A stretch of 64,000 nt of DNA, taken from NCBI RefSeq assembly GCF_001758465.1, contig NZ_MJIC01000015.1, forward strand, positions 558,001-622,000, written 5' to 3'. The notes beneath the pieces are model-generated. The model was not told where the DNA came from. It saw only the letters and a list, made by a program, of their open reading frames with translations, and searched no databases. This document shows positions 8,163 through 17,461 of this stretch, in pieces. This DNA is from Marisediminitalea lipolytica (lineage in GTDB: Bacteria > Pseudomonadota > Gammaproteobacteria > Enterobacterales > Alteromonadaceae). Each line of letters opens with the position of its first letter. Position 1 is the stretch's first letter. A program made the position numbers and the translations under genes.

Positions 8163-9367
8163 CCTTCCAACTGGTATAAAAATATCCCGTCATACTGTTC
8201 CTTACGCCGGTATCAAAATATCCCGACTTGCCGGCCCTTGCGTCGGTATCAAAATACGCTGTTATACCGGTCGTTGCACCGGAATCAAAACATCCTGTCA
8301 TACCGGCCTGTGAGCCGGTATCTCCTGAACAGTCTGACTCAGTTTAAAGCTGTTTTGGATTTACCGAAGTGTTTGGGAGATCCCCGATATTTGCTGTGCA
8401 AATTCGGGGCTGACGGGTTATTGTTTGTCCCCTGCGTTGGTAGCAAAATACCCTGTCATACCGGCCTGTGAGCCGGTATCTCCTGAACAGTCTGACTCAC
8501 TTTAAAGTTGTTTTGGATTTACCGAGGTGTTTGGGAGATCCCCGATATTTGCTGTGCAAATTCGGGGATGACGGGTTACTGTTTGGCCTCTGCGTTGGTA
8601 TCAAAATACGCTGTCATACCGGCCTGTGAGCCGGTATCTCCTGAACAGACTGACTCAGTTTGAAGCTGTTTTGGATTTGCCTAAGGGTTTGGGAGATCCC
8701 CGATATTTGCTGCACAAATTCGGGGATGACGGGTTATTGTTTGGCCCCTGCGTTGGTATCAAAATACCCTGTCATACCGGCCTCTGAGCCGGTATCTCCT
8801 GAACAGTTTGACTCAGTTTAAAGCTGTTTTGGATTTACCTCGGTGTTTGGAAGATCCCCGATATTTGCTGCGCAAATTCGGGGATGACGGGTTAGTGTTT
8901 GGCCCCTGCGTTGGTAGCAAAATACCCTGTCATACCGGCCTCTGAGCCGGTATCTCCTGAATAGTCTGACTGTTCGAAAAGCTGTTTTGGATTTACCGAG
9001 GTGGTTGGAAGAGCCCCGATATTTGCTGCGCAAATTCGGGGATGACGGGTTATTGTTTGGCCCCTGCGTTGGTAGCAAAATACCCTGTCATACCGGCCTG
9101 TGAGCCGGTATCTACTGAACAGTCTGACTGTTCGAAAAGCTGCTTTGGATTTACCGAAGTGTTTGGGAGATCCCCGATATTTGCTGTGCAAATTCGGGGA
9201 TGACGGGTTACTGTTTGACCCCTGCGTTGGTAGCAAAATACTCTGTCATACCGGCCTGTGAGCCGGTATCTCCTGAACAGCCTGACTCAGTTTGAAGCTG
9301 TTTTGGATTTGCCTGAGGGGTTGGGAGATCCCCGATATTTGCTGCGTAAATTCGGGGATGACGGATT
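8163..9367. repeat. Tandem array: seven 158-bp two-hairpin units plus degenerate leader
   Basis: The first inverted repeat, ATACCGGC-CTGTGA-GCCGGTAT, starts at 8300, 8458, 8616, 8774, 8932, 9090 and 9248, an exact 158-bp period seven times. Each unit also holds a second, longer hairpin: ATCCCCGA, a bulged T, ATTTGC, loop TGC or TGT, then GCAAAT TCGGGGAT. Positions 8163-8295 hold four short degenerate copies of the first hairpin with a TATCAAAATA spacer. The array fills the gap between the convergent VOC and TonB-receptor genes and ends 21 bases from the latter's stop. Open frames inside it are by-products of the repeat. Hairpin 2 recurs at 17.5-18.2 kb and 21.8-22.0 kb. Confidence 0.95.
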
Positions 9368-9387
9368 AAAACGGAGATTACAACAGC

Positions 9388-11457
9388 TTAGAACGTCACA
9401 CTAAAATCCACACCTACGGTGCGTGGATCGCCGGGGTAAATTGACGAGTTACCGGCCGTGCCCGCGGCAGCATATTCTTCATCCAGCAGGTTTTTCGCCC
9501 ATGCTGCAATGCTGTATTCAATATCACCGCCCCATTTATAGCCCAGACGTGCATTCACGATGTTGGTTTCATCGCGAGCGATTAACTCGGCATTGGCCAA
9601 ATCGTTGTATTGCTTGTCGGTATAGGCATATTGCAGGTTAGCCACAATATTTCCGGTTCCTACTTCTTTGAAGTAAGACAGGTTAAAGCCATAGGTCAGC
9701 GGTGGCGCCTGTTTTAAATCATAATCATCGGCAATCAGCGCCTGGGCTTCTTCGGTCAGGCTTTTATATTCGCCATCCAGGGTGCCCACGTACGCATCGA
9801 TTAACAGGTCGTCGGTGATTTGATAGGTCAGGTTGGCCTCAATACCATAGGTTTCCACGTCACCGGCATTAATCCGGGTAAAGCCCACAGCAGTTGAACC
9901 ATTTACCTGTAAGTCGGTGTAGTCGTTAAAGAAGCCGTTGATGTTTAAGCGTAGCGCTTTGGTTAAATCGCTCTTCATACCCACTTCATAGGTAACAACC
10001 GTTTCGTCTTCTACCGCCAGGAAGCTGTCTACCGACCAACCGCCTGATTTAAAGCCGGTGGTTACCGAGGCGTAGGTCATCAGATCGTCGCTAACATCAT
10101 AGGCCACAACGGCTTTCCAGGATAAATTCCTCCAGTCATTAGACTGTTCGCCGGCGTTACCGCGGCCGAGTGCACTCCAGTAATCCGGGCTGGCGATACC
10201 GGTAAAGTCTTTTTCTTCCCAGGTGTAACGCAGACCACCGGTGAGATGTAATTGCTCACTGGCATGATAGGTGTACTGGCCGAACAACGCAGCTGAGTTG
10301 GTATCAATGAAAATGCGTGAGTAACCCGAAACGAATTCAGAGTACTGGTCGATTTTTTCGTTGTATAAATACAAACCCGCTACCCACTCGTAGCTGTCGT
10401 TAGCTTCGGATAAACGGAATTCCTGGGTGCGCTGGCTTTGGGCTAAATCCTGATAGTAAGGCAGGCTGATAATACTGAATAACTGGTTATCCAGTGAGCG
10501 GTAGGAGGTGAGTGAATCAAACTCCATGTCGCCAAAGGCACGATGGGCCGAGAAGCTAAAGCCACGCTGATAGGTGCTGTTAAAGAAATCGCCCAGTTCG
10601 GTATCGCCGCCAATTAATGGCGTTAGCGGAAATTCGGCCTGGGTAGTGGTAAAGATATCACCGTCGTCATCCAACACACGGGCAGGATAACCCGGCTCAG
10701 AGTTATCGGCGGAAAAGTCGGCAGAAAGCAGTAAATCCCACACGTCACCGAAGTATTTTACGCCAATCTTTGCGCCTTCCTTATCTACCTTACCCAGCTT
10801 GTCGCCGTTGTCTTTGTTGGTCATAAAGCCGTCGCGGTTGTGGGTAAACAGCGAAACTTGTGCCGCCAGCTTGTCGCTGAGCGCTTTGTTGACCATCAGA
10901 TAACCCGAAGCTAAATCGTAATTACCTGCACTCAGTTTTAATTTTACCTCGTCATCCAGACTGGGCTGGCGAGTGGTTACTCTGAGTGCACCACCATTTG
11001 AGTTACGGCCATACAATGTACCCTGCGGACCGCGTAGTACCTCAATAGACTGAATGTCGGCCAGATCCAGCAACGCGCCGGTCTGACGGCCAATGTAAAC
11101 ACCATCGACATAAATACCAATGGCGGGGTCTGCACCGGCGCGGGATTCATCTTCACCGATACCGCGTAAAAATACTTTCATGCCGGTAGCGGCGCCGGTG
11201 TTTTTGGCAATGTTAATGTTGGGCACGGTTTCATTGATATCCAGTGCGTTGGTCATGTTACGCAATTCAATATCTTCTTCACCCAGCGCGGTAATCGCAA
11301 TGGGGACGGATTGTAAGTCTTCTTCCTTGTACTGGGCGGTTACGGTAATTTTTTCCAGTTCCTGGGCGATAACGTTGTGGCAGGCAAGCGATACAGCGGT
11401 AGCAAGAAGAAGTCGCTTAAAGCCCTTAGAGGAGGAATGCACGTTAACGTTGTTCAT
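9388..11457 (-). CDS. TonB-dependent outer-membrane receptor
   Basis: A 689-residue receptor. Residues 1-31 are a signal peptide ending near VIAQ, then a TonB-box-like EKITVTAQ. The plug domain (about 50-165) has VPIAITAL, YVDGVYIGRQTG and IEVLRGPQGTLYGRNSNGG. The rest alternates as in a 22-strand barrel and ends in VGVDFSVTF with the terminal Phe needed for BAM insertion. This plug type is common in receptors for catabolic substrates and iron chelates, so the ligand may be the compound degraded by the surrounding genes. It is divergent from the MATE gene, with a weak copy of the shared dyad at 11612. Ligand unknown. Confidence 0.92.
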   Translation of the reverse strand: MNNVNVHSSSKGFKRLLLATAVSLACHNVIAQELEKITVTAQYKEEDLQSVPIAITALGEEDIELRNMTNALDINETVPNINIAKNTGAATGMKVFLRGIGEDESRAGADPAIGIYVDGVYIGRQTGALLDLADIQSIEVLRGPQGTLYGRNSNGGALRVTTRQPSLDDEVKLKLSAGNYDLASGYLMVNKALSDKLAAQVSLFTHNRDGFMTNKDNGDKLGKVDKEGAKIGVKYFGDVWDLLLSADFSADNSEPGYPARVLDDDGDIFTTTQAEFPLTPLIGGDTELGDFFNSTYQRGFSFSAHRAFGDMEFDSLTSYRSLDNQLFSIISLPYYQDLAQSQRTQEFRLSEANDSYEWVAGLYLYNEKIDQYSEFVSGYSRIFIDTNSAALFGQYTYHASEQLHLTGGLRYTWEEKDFTGIASPDYWSALGRGNAGEQSNDWRNLSWKAVVAYDVSDDLMTYASVTTGFKSGGWSVDSFLAVEDETVVTYEVGMKSDLTKALRLNINGFFNDYTDLQVNGSTAVGFTRINAGDVETYGIEANLTYQITDDLLIDAYVGTLDGEYKSLTEEAQALIADDYDLKQAPPLTYGFNLSYFKEVGTGNIVANLQYAYTDKQYNDLANAELIARDETNIVNARLGYKWGGDIEYSIAAWAKNLLDEEYAAAGTAGNSSIYPGDPRTVGVDFSVTF

Positions 11458-11611
11458 GTGTAGGTTCCCTTCAACGGTTGTTCAATGTGAGTGGTGTTGG
11501 TTATTTTTTGTTATTGCAATAACCAATGTAGGGAAGGCTTTCGTGCTTGCTCATGACATTTATCAAGGATTTAAAAAATTGTTTTGCAGCCAGTGCTTAT
11601 GACCTGGTTGA

Positions 11612-11631
11612 ATTATTGACATGCTATTAGA
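11612..11631. promoter_or_regulatory. Weak copy of the shared palindromic motif
   Basis: ATTATTG-ACATGC-TATTAGA in the divergent gap between the TonB receptor (starts 11457) and the MATE gene. Each arm matches the consensus at 5 of 7 positions with the standard 6-base spacer. It is weaker than the other sites and could be chance in AT-rich DNA. Confidence 0.3.
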
Positions 11632-11673
11632 ACAAAGTGATTATCATTATTGTTCAATTATTTGTCTGGTCAC

Positions 11674-13056
11674 ATGTCCGAATCCCAAGCTCAAGCCCAA
11701 ACGCCCCTGCAAACAAGCCCCTCCGACGCCGGGCCGTTACTAAGTGATGCAGTCAATATTCGTCAGCTTTTGGCACTGGTGATTTCTGCCGGTGGGGTGC
11801 AGGCCATGTCGGCCATTGTTGGCATTATCACTATTAAAATTGTGGCGCCGTTGGGGAGTCATACCCTGGCGGCGGTTACCGGCGGGCAGCGCTTATATTT
11901 TATTGTGCAGGCCATTTTACTGGGCCTGAATGTGGGAACCATGGCACTGGTATCGCGCAGTATCGGCAAACAACAACCTGCCGAGGCCAATGAATGGATG
12001 CGCGCTTCATTGTTACTGTCGTTAATTATTACGCTTCCTATGTCACTGTTGTTCTGGCTGGCAGCAGAGCCTTTACTGCACGGACTGGGTCTAAAAGGCG
12101 ATGCACTCACCGAGAGTGTGGATTATATTCGCCAGCTAACGGTGTATATCGCGGGCGTGGGTATTTACCTGATTCTGGCCAGTGCCCTGCGCGCCATGAA
12201 TATCACTACTATTCCGCTAGTCTGCGGCGTGTTTTTAAATATGCTTACCGTGAGTCTGACCTGGTGGTTGGTGCATCACCACAGCGCGTTGGGTTTTACC
12301 GCCGCCGGTGGGGTATCGATAGCGGCCGGGTTGGGTAACATTATCGGCCTGGCGCTGATGCTGGTGATGTTATGGCCAAAGTTAACCGGGTTATTTAAAG
12401 GAGCCTGGCCACTGTCTAAGGTCATGCCGATTTGGCGAATCAGTTACCCCGCAGTGCTGGAACAGCTTATTCGCCAGGGCTCGGTGCTGGCGTTTTTATG
12501 GGTGGTGGCGCATTTTGGCGATGCGGCCTACGCCGCCTATGGTGCCGGTATTATGCTAATGGCGGTGTCTATTGTGATTGGCTTTGGCTTTTCTATTGCT
12601 ACCGCCGTTATGGTGGGTCAGGCGTTGGGGCAGGATAATACCGCACAGGCCGAAAACGTGGTGCGTACCTCGATGACCATCGCCGTAGGGCTTATGTCGG
12701 TACTGGGGGTTTTATTAGGCATCTTTGCTGATGAACTTGCCGTGTGGCTGGTGATAGAGGGTGAAGTAGTGCAATACACCGCCTCGTTTATCCTGTTTTT
12801 TGCGCTCATTCAGCCGGTAATGGCGGCGGATTTTGTGTATGTGGGCGCATTACAGGGCAGTGGTGATACGCGCTGGCCGATGGTGAGTGTGATTGTGGGG
12901 CCACTGTTGGTGCGCTTTAGCGTGGCTTACGTATTGCTTGCTGTGGGGGCTGATATTGAATGGATTTTTGCCACGATCCTTATCGACTATCTGGTAAAAA
13001 CCGGCATTGTGGCGTGGCGCGCACACTACCGGTTTAAACACTTACTAACGCAGTAG
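11674..13056 (+). CDS. MATE-family multidrug/metabolite exporter
   Basis: About 460 residues with twelve hydrophobic segments in two homologous halves. The first half has VQAMSAIVGIITIKIVAPLG and GLNVGTMALVSRSIGKQQ; the second has the matching GFGFSIATAVMVGQALGQ and GALQGSGDTRWPM. These are typical DinF/NorM-type MATE features. MATE proteins export cationic or planar organic compounds in exchange for Na+ or H+ across the inner membrane. The ATG at 11674 is preferred to the TTG at 11650 because it gives a normal polar N-terminus, though neither has a clear ribosome binding site. Placed divergent from the receptor, it may export a toxic intermediate (inference). Confidence 0.88.
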   Translation: MSESQAQAQTPLQTSPSDAGPLLSDAVNIRQLLALVISAGGVQAMSAIVGIITIKIVAPLGSHTLAAVTGGQRLYFIVQAILLGLNVGTMALVSRSIGKQQPAEANEWMRASLLLSLIITLPMSLLFWLAAEPLLHGLGLKGDALTESVDYIRQLTVYIAGVGIYLILASALRAMNITTIPLVCGVFLNMLTVSLTWWLVHHHSALGFTAAGGVSIAAGLGNIIGLALMLVMLWPKLTGLFKGAWPLSKVMPIWRISYPAVLEQLIRQGSVLAFLWVVAHFGDAAYAAYGAGIMLMAVSIVIGFGFSIATAVMVGQALGQDNTAQAENVVRTSMTIAVGLMSVLGVLLGIFADELAVWLVIEGEVVQYTASFILFFALIQPVMAADFVYVGALQGSGDTRWPMVSVIVGPLLVRFSVAYVLLAVGADIEWIFATILIDYLVKTGIVAWRAHYRFKHLLTQ

Positions 13057-13770
13057 TTATTCGACAGAATACTCTACTAATTCGTAGCGGGTCATCATGT
13101 AACCGCCAGCTTCTGCCGCCACCGCAATAAAGTGGTCCTTAGTACACCAGACTTCATATTTAGGGTGCTCTTCCGGCAGGTCTGCTGCGGTATCGGTGTA
13201 AGCAAAGTGGTAACAGTCAAAGGTACCAGCCGGTACGGTAATGGTTTTCTCGCCGAGGTATTCCAGACCATAGCCTAAGCGAAACAGCATAGGGCCGGTG
13301 GCACCGCGGTGATCCGGGCTGGTCAGCGCCATGTTCTTAAATAATTGCTTACCTACACCCTGACTGCGGTCGTACACCTTACACGCCAGGCCATCGCCTA
13401 CAATCGGGTGTGAGCCTAACCAGCGAATAGGTTCTTCCAGTGGCACTTTTTGGGTAATGCGACCATCGCGCTGGTTGTAGGTTTCACACTCTGCCATGTC
13501 TTTGGTAAAGCGGAACCAGCCGGTGCCTTCAAACTTGTGACCTACGGTAATGCGGTTAAAGCAGTCCAGCGGGTAGTTGTCTTTGTCGAACGACATGGTG
13601 ATGTCACGAATAACTGCTGGCTCATCATCGATTTCGCAGTGCGCGTGCATCACGCGGGTTTCGTCCTGTTGTACGGTGAGCGAGAAGTACTCACGGCCAC
13701 GTTCCTGATTCATGCGCTCGGGCTTTAAACTGGTATACAGAATCTTGCCCCGGATAGTTTGATAGCTCAT
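13057..13770 (-). CDS. Hypothetical protein, likely beta-rich (third gene of hydrolase operon)
   Basis: A 237-residue soluble protein with no signal peptide that I do not recognise. Its sequence alternates in short strands. The later half, TVPAGTFDCYHFAYTDTAADL then YEVWCTKDHFIAVAAEAGG, resembles the barrel pattern of DUF3108-like proteins, in which a ligand is held inside a beta barrel; this is suggestive only. A GGAG sequence lies 8 bases before the ATG. It is 17 bases downstream of the membrane-protein gene in the operon 16123 to 13057, so it is probably co-expressed with the double hydrolase. Function unknown. Confidence 0.6.
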   Translation of the reverse strand: MSYQTIRGKILYTSLKPERMNQERGREYFSLTVQQDETRVMHAHCEIDDEPAVIRDITMSFDKDNYPLDCFNRITVGHKFEGTGWFRFTKDMAECETYNQRDGRITQKVPLEEPIRWLGSHPIVGDGLACKVYDRSQGVGKQLFKNMALTSPDHRGATGPMLFRLGYGLEYLGEKTITVPAGTFDCYHFAYTDTAADLPEEHPKYEVWCTKDHFIAVAAEAGGYMMTRYELVEYSVE

Positions 13771-13787
13771 TGCTAATACTCCACAGA

Positions 13788-14450
13788 TTAAATGATGAGA
13801 TGAAGGCCTAATGCCGAAATCAGGAACAATAATCCCCAGATAATAAAGACATAAGGGCGGGCACCGCCAATGCTTGCGGCAATTACCTGGTTGGTATGCG
13901 CATCGACGGTATTATTAATAATGTTGGCAAACACTGCAAAAAAGGGTTTGAGCTGAATACGAATACACAGCCCCATGAGCACCGTTACGCCAAATAAGGT
14001 GAGCTTGAAGCCAGCCCAGTCGGCCCCCAGTGCAGTGTCGGTGATAACACTGGCAGCGCCATAGCCTAAGGTGGCTACACACACGGCAATGCGAATTACC
14101 CAATCGCTGGTGGTTAACCAGCCGGGCGGTTTGCCGTGCTTAAAATGTAAGGTAATTAAAATGGCCAGCCAGCTTACGGTAATTACCCAAATTAGCGCCA
14201 TGACCAGCGCGGGAACATTCAGTACGCCAAGGCCATAAGCCAATTGTAACCCTGTGGGTAAGATCAGCGGCATGGCAAAGCGCGGTCCCTGATCGCACGC
14301 AATTAAAATCTTAGTAGCAACCAGACGGGCTTCGGCGCTTAACGTGGTATTAAGCAAATACCGGCTGGCAATAAAGGTACCTAAATCACCGCCTAACCAA
14401 TACACCAGGCACAACAGGTGCAGGTATTTAAAGATTAATATTTCCGTCAT
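13788..14450 (-). CDS. Polytopic membrane protein, paralogue of 5380-6060
   Basis: A 220-residue protein with about six hydrophobic segments. It shares with the 5380-6060 protein the N-terminal K-x-x-H-x-L-x-x-VYWLGG-(D/E)-x-G motif and overall length. The conserved His8-region residues near the first membrane segment could hold a metal or heme, as in CopD-like proteins, but this is not proven. Its ATG overlaps the stop of the double hydrolase (ATGA at 14447-14450), so the two are translationally coupled. The same hydrolase/membrane-protein pairing at 4425-6060 suggests a conserved functional unit. Confidence 0.7.
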   Translation of the reverse strand: MTEILIFKYLHLLCLVYWLGGDLGTFIASRYLLNTTLSAEARLVATKILIACDQGPRFAMPLILPTGLQLAYGLGVLNVPALVMALIWVITVSWLAILITLHFKHGKPPGWLTTSDWVIRIAVCVATLGYGAASVITDTALGADWAGFKLTLFGVTVLMGLCIRIQLKPFFAVFANIINNTVDAHTNQVIAASIGGARPYVFIIWGLLFLISALGLHLII

Positions 14451-16123
14451 GCCATTACCTTCTCTAGTGCAGCCAACCAGTCCATATCCTGAGCGCCGGT
14501 GGTGTGAATGCTAAGACCTGATTGTTCCAGTAACGCTGTATCGCAAAGCTGATTTTCCGGTACGGCGTAGTAACTAAAACATTCTCCAGCTGGTTTGCTG
14601 TTTAGCCATGAATAAGTGGTTTCAGCGGCAACCGCAGCAGGCCAGGCATTGCGTGCTTTTAAAATATTTACCGCACGCTGATGAATTGCCGCAGGCTCTA
14701 ATACGCCGCCCGGGCGTTTACGGCCAGCAATGGTGCGGTTAAACCAGGGAGTGTAAATCTGCTCCCAGCGTGCAATACGAAAAGCGCGTACCAGATGCGC
14801 GCCATCCCATACTGGGGTTAAGTCGCTGGCAAAGTTGGCTAACCAGTCGTCGGTCAGAGTATCCGGCTGGGTATTAACATTAAGCGCTGCGCCGCGCGAG
14901 GCATAGTTATTCTCTACCAGCCAGGCGGCAATGCGTCCGCCCAGGCCATGTCCGGCAACACAGTACTCAGTAATTGCCAGCTTGTTTAATGCCTGATGAA
15001 TAAACTCGCTTATCTCTGCAACACTGGCTGGTGGGTGTTCCAGACTTTCAGAATCGCCCTGGCCGGGTAAATCCAGCGCAATCACATTGTATTTAACGGA
15101 TAAAAACGAAATGAGCCGCGCAAACAGTGCTTTTGACTCGCCTGCGCCGGGCAATAACAGCAGCGTTGGGGTTTTGGTGTTGTGAGTTAACTTTCCTGAA
15201 TACGCAAGCGCTTCACCAGCCTTGCCCGCCCAGCCATGGGTAATGCCGTTTTGGTCGGACGCCGTTTGTGGGGCTGCGCTAAATTCAGTGCCGGGTTGCT
15301 GTTTTAAACACAGGCTGATAGCGCTGTACAGCTCACCCATGTCGGCATGTAATTCGGTATTAAAACCGTTAAATACCTCACGCTCATAATGGCTGGCGAG
15401 GGGATCGTGCTGGTGACACACAAACAACTGCGGGCAATTAACCTTAGGCAACCAGTTTTCGGTAACAAAGGTAAAGGCAGCATGATAGGCATGGCGATAG
15501 CCATCGCCCGCTTCCAGCACGTCCATCACATTACCGTGCAGGCGCGGTACCGGGCTCATATCAAATTCCATCAGGCAGCGATCTTCGGCGATATGCCAGG
15601 GGAAAAACGCCACCTGTTCTTCAATACGCGCCCACAGCCAGGTCATATGGCTGCCATCCCAGGCCGGGGTAAAGGGGGGTAAATAGCCCTGCAAAATAGT
15701 ATTGCGCTCGTCTTTCGTCCAGGCAGTCAGGCCATCACAGGTTAAGGCAGTCACTTCATCCGGCGCAATGGCCGCCAGCGTACAGGAAATGGCTGCGCCG
15801 GTATGAAAACCATATAAACCATACTGTGCTAACCCCAGTTCTTTGGCGAAGGCCTGTAATGCGCGGGCGTAATCCAGTGTGGTGGTTTGTTTAGGTTCGC
15901 TAAGCGGGGCAGATAAACCATAGCCCGGCGTATCCGGGGCAATCGCACAAAAGCCCTGGCTAGCCAGGTACTGCACCAACGGAATCACCGCGCGGGACGA
16001 TTGCGGCGAGCCGTGGATCACCAGTACCGCCGGGCCGTTGCCACAAATCTGGTAACGAACTTTTCGGCCTTGCACAGTGCAAAAGGCCTGATAAACGGGC
16101 GGTGTTGATGCAGTCACAGACAT
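14447..16123 (-). CDS. Fused double-domain alpha/beta hydrolase with altered nucleophiles
   Basis: A 558-residue protein made of two alpha/beta-hydrolase domains, about residues 10-285 and 315-558. Domain 1 has VLVIHGSPQSS (oxyanion), APDTPGYGLS and elbow YGFHTGAA with Thr108 where Ser is usual; CHQHDPL supplies a candidate acid. Domain 2 has LLLLPGAGES, DLPGQGDSES and elbow AGHGLGG with Gly393 at the nucleophile site, so it is probably inactive or only binds ligand. A Thr-type elbow is known in some uncharacterised family members. It heads the operon with the membrane protein and the 13057 gene, 37 bases behind site B. Confidence 0.82.
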   Translation of the reverse strand: MSVTASTPPVYQAFCTVQGRKVRYQICGNGPAVLVIHGSPQSSRAVIPLVQYLASQGFCAIAPDTPGYGLSAPLSEPKQTTTLDYARALQAFAKELGLAQYGLYGFHTGAAISCTLAAIAPDEVTALTCDGLTAWTKDERNTILQGYLPPFTPAWDGSHMTWLWARIEEQVAFFPWHIAEDRCLMEFDMSPVPRLHGNVMDVLEAGDGYRHAYHAAFTFVTENWLPKVNCPQLFVCHQHDPLASHYEREVFNGFNTELHADMGELYSAISLCLKQQPGTEFSAAPQTASDQNGITHGWAGKAGEALAYSGKLTHNTKTPTLLLLPGAGESKALFARLISFLSVKYNVIALDLPGQGDSESLEHPPASVAEISEFIHQALNKLAITEYCVAGHGLGGRIAAWLVENNYASRGAALNVNTQPDTLTDDWLANFASDLTPVWDGAHLVRAFRIARWEQIYTPWFNRTIAGRKRPGGVLEPAAIHQRAVNILKARNAWPAAVAAETTYSWLNSKPAGECFSYYAVPENQLCDTALLEQSGLSIHTTGAQDMDWLAALEKVMA

Positions 16124-16160
16124 AACGCTTTCTCTAGGGAATACAATATCAATAATAAGT

Positions 16161-16180
16161 TATATTGACATAACATTATC
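16161..16180. promoter_or_regulatory. Palindromic operator candidate, site B
   Basis: TATATTG-ACATAA-CATTATC in the 129-bp divergent gap between the double hydrolase (starts 16123) and the CoA-transferase (starts 16253). It is imperfect only at two arm positions and has the standard 6-base spacer. The central part also appears, inverted, in site E at 38493. Confidence 0.6.
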
Positions 16181-16252
16181 GTTATAGCTATCCTGTTTTC
16201 AATATTTGTTGTCGCCTGTAGCGGCTATTTATCTACTAACGCAGAGAATGTT

Positions 16253-17416
16253 ATGAAGCTATCCGGTATTAAGGTTGTCGATTTGTCCCAGTTTTTACCT
16301 GGCCCGCATTTATCCATGATGATGGCTGACCACGGCGCGGATGTGGTTATGATTGAGCCGCCTACGGGTGAGCCAACCCGCGCAGTAGGGTTAAAAACCG
16401 ATGGCGAATCAATCTGGTTTCGTAACATCGGTCGCGGTAAAAAAAGCCTGTCGCTCAACCTTAAGCATCCTGAAGCTAAAGAAGCACTGCTTAAATTAAT
16501 GGATAGCGCCGATGTGGTGATCGAAGCCTTTCGTCCCGGCGTGGTCGACCGGTTAGGTATTGGCTATGACGTGGTGTCTGCCCGTAACCCCGGTGTAGTG
16601 TACTGTTCTATTTCTGCATATGGTCAGACCGGCCCCAAGCGCTTAAATGCCGCTCATGACTTATCTATTCAGGCCGATTCTGGTCTGGTAGCCGTAAACG
16701 AAGGTGCTGATGGCGAGCCTGCCAGCCCTGGTGTGCCTTGTGCCGATATGGCATCCAGCCTGATGGCGCTCTCTGGCATTCTGATGGCTTTATATGCCCG
16801 CCACACCAGCGGCAAAGGCGATTACCTTGATATATCAATGCAGGATACCCTGGTAGCCTGGACGCCAAACGTAATGGGGCCGGTGTTTGCTGAAAACCGG
16901 GCACCAGTGGTGAAAGACGAACGCTCCTGGGGCGGTTCGGCTATGTATCAGGTGTATAAAACTAAAGATGGCCGTCACTTAACCCTGGGCGGCAGCGAAA
17001 CCAAGTTTGCCTATAACCTGCTGGTGGCGCTTAACCGTGAGGATTTATACCCGCTTTGTCAGGAGCTGCCGGGGCCCGTTCAACGCCCGGTTGTTGAGTT
17101 CTTCAAAGAAACTTTTCTGACTAAAACCCTGGCCGAATGGACCGAGTGGTTTAAAGACGTCAATGTGTGCTGGGCACCGGTTCGTGACCTGTACGAAGCC
17201 ATGCAGGAAGAACATCTGGCCGTGCGCGAAATGGTGGTAAAAGACAGCGAAGGCAAATCCCATCTGGGCGTGCCTATTAAGTTTGCTCAGGAGCCGGGTA
17301 AGCCAGACTTCGCGCGCCCTAAACAAGGTGAGCACAACACCGAGTTACTGGCCGACCTGGGCTACGACGACGCGGCCATTGCTAAAATGGTAGAAGAAGG
17401 TGGGGTGATTTCTTAA
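16253..17416 (+). CDS. Class III (CaiB/BaiF) acyl-CoA transferase
   Basis: A 387-residue family III CoA-transferase. It has N-terminal GIKVVDLSQFLPGP, GADVVMIEPP, RGKKSLSLNLK, and YGQTGP near residue 125. The catalytic Asp is Asp165 in VPCADMASSL. C-terminal blocks such as CWAPVRDLYEAMQEEH are typical. The enzyme moves CoA from one acyl-CoA to a carboxylate through an enzyme-bound anhydride, activating an acid for beta-oxidation-type or lyase chemistry. It is a single gene divergent from the hydrolase operon and sharing site B, with repeat cluster B downstream. A second member is at 32501. Acyl partners unknown. Confidence 0.9.
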   Translation: MKLSGIKVVDLSQFLPGPHLSMMMADHGADVVMIEPPTGEPTRAVGLKTDGESIWFRNIGRGKKSLSLNLKHPEAKEALLKLMDSADVVIEAFRPGVVDRLGIGYDVVSARNPGVVYCSISAYGQTGPKRLNAAHDLSIQADSGLVAVNEGADGEPASPGVPCADMASSLMALSGILMALYARHTSGKGDYLDISMQDTLVAWTPNVMGPVFAENRAPVVKDERSWGGSAMYQVYKTKDGRHLTLGGSETKFAYNLLVALNREDLYPLCQELPGPVQRPVVEFFKETFLTKTLAEWTEWFKDVNVCWAPVRDLYEAMQEEHLAVREMVVKDSEGKSHLGVPIKFAQEPGKPDFARPKQGEHNTELLADLGYDDAAIAKMVEEGGVIS

Positions 17417-17461
17417 CTCACGGTTTTCCGCTATGACGTCCTCATAGTCATATATATATAA

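Noticed and set aside
8818..9236. Overlapping minus-strand open frames of 86 and 114 codons
   Set aside because: They lie wholly inside the 158-bp tandem repeats and their translations repeat with the DNA; no ribosome binding site or known protein pattern.
8163..9367. Possible CRISPR array
   Set aside because: The period is 158 bp with near-identical units and no unique spacers; no cas genes nearby.
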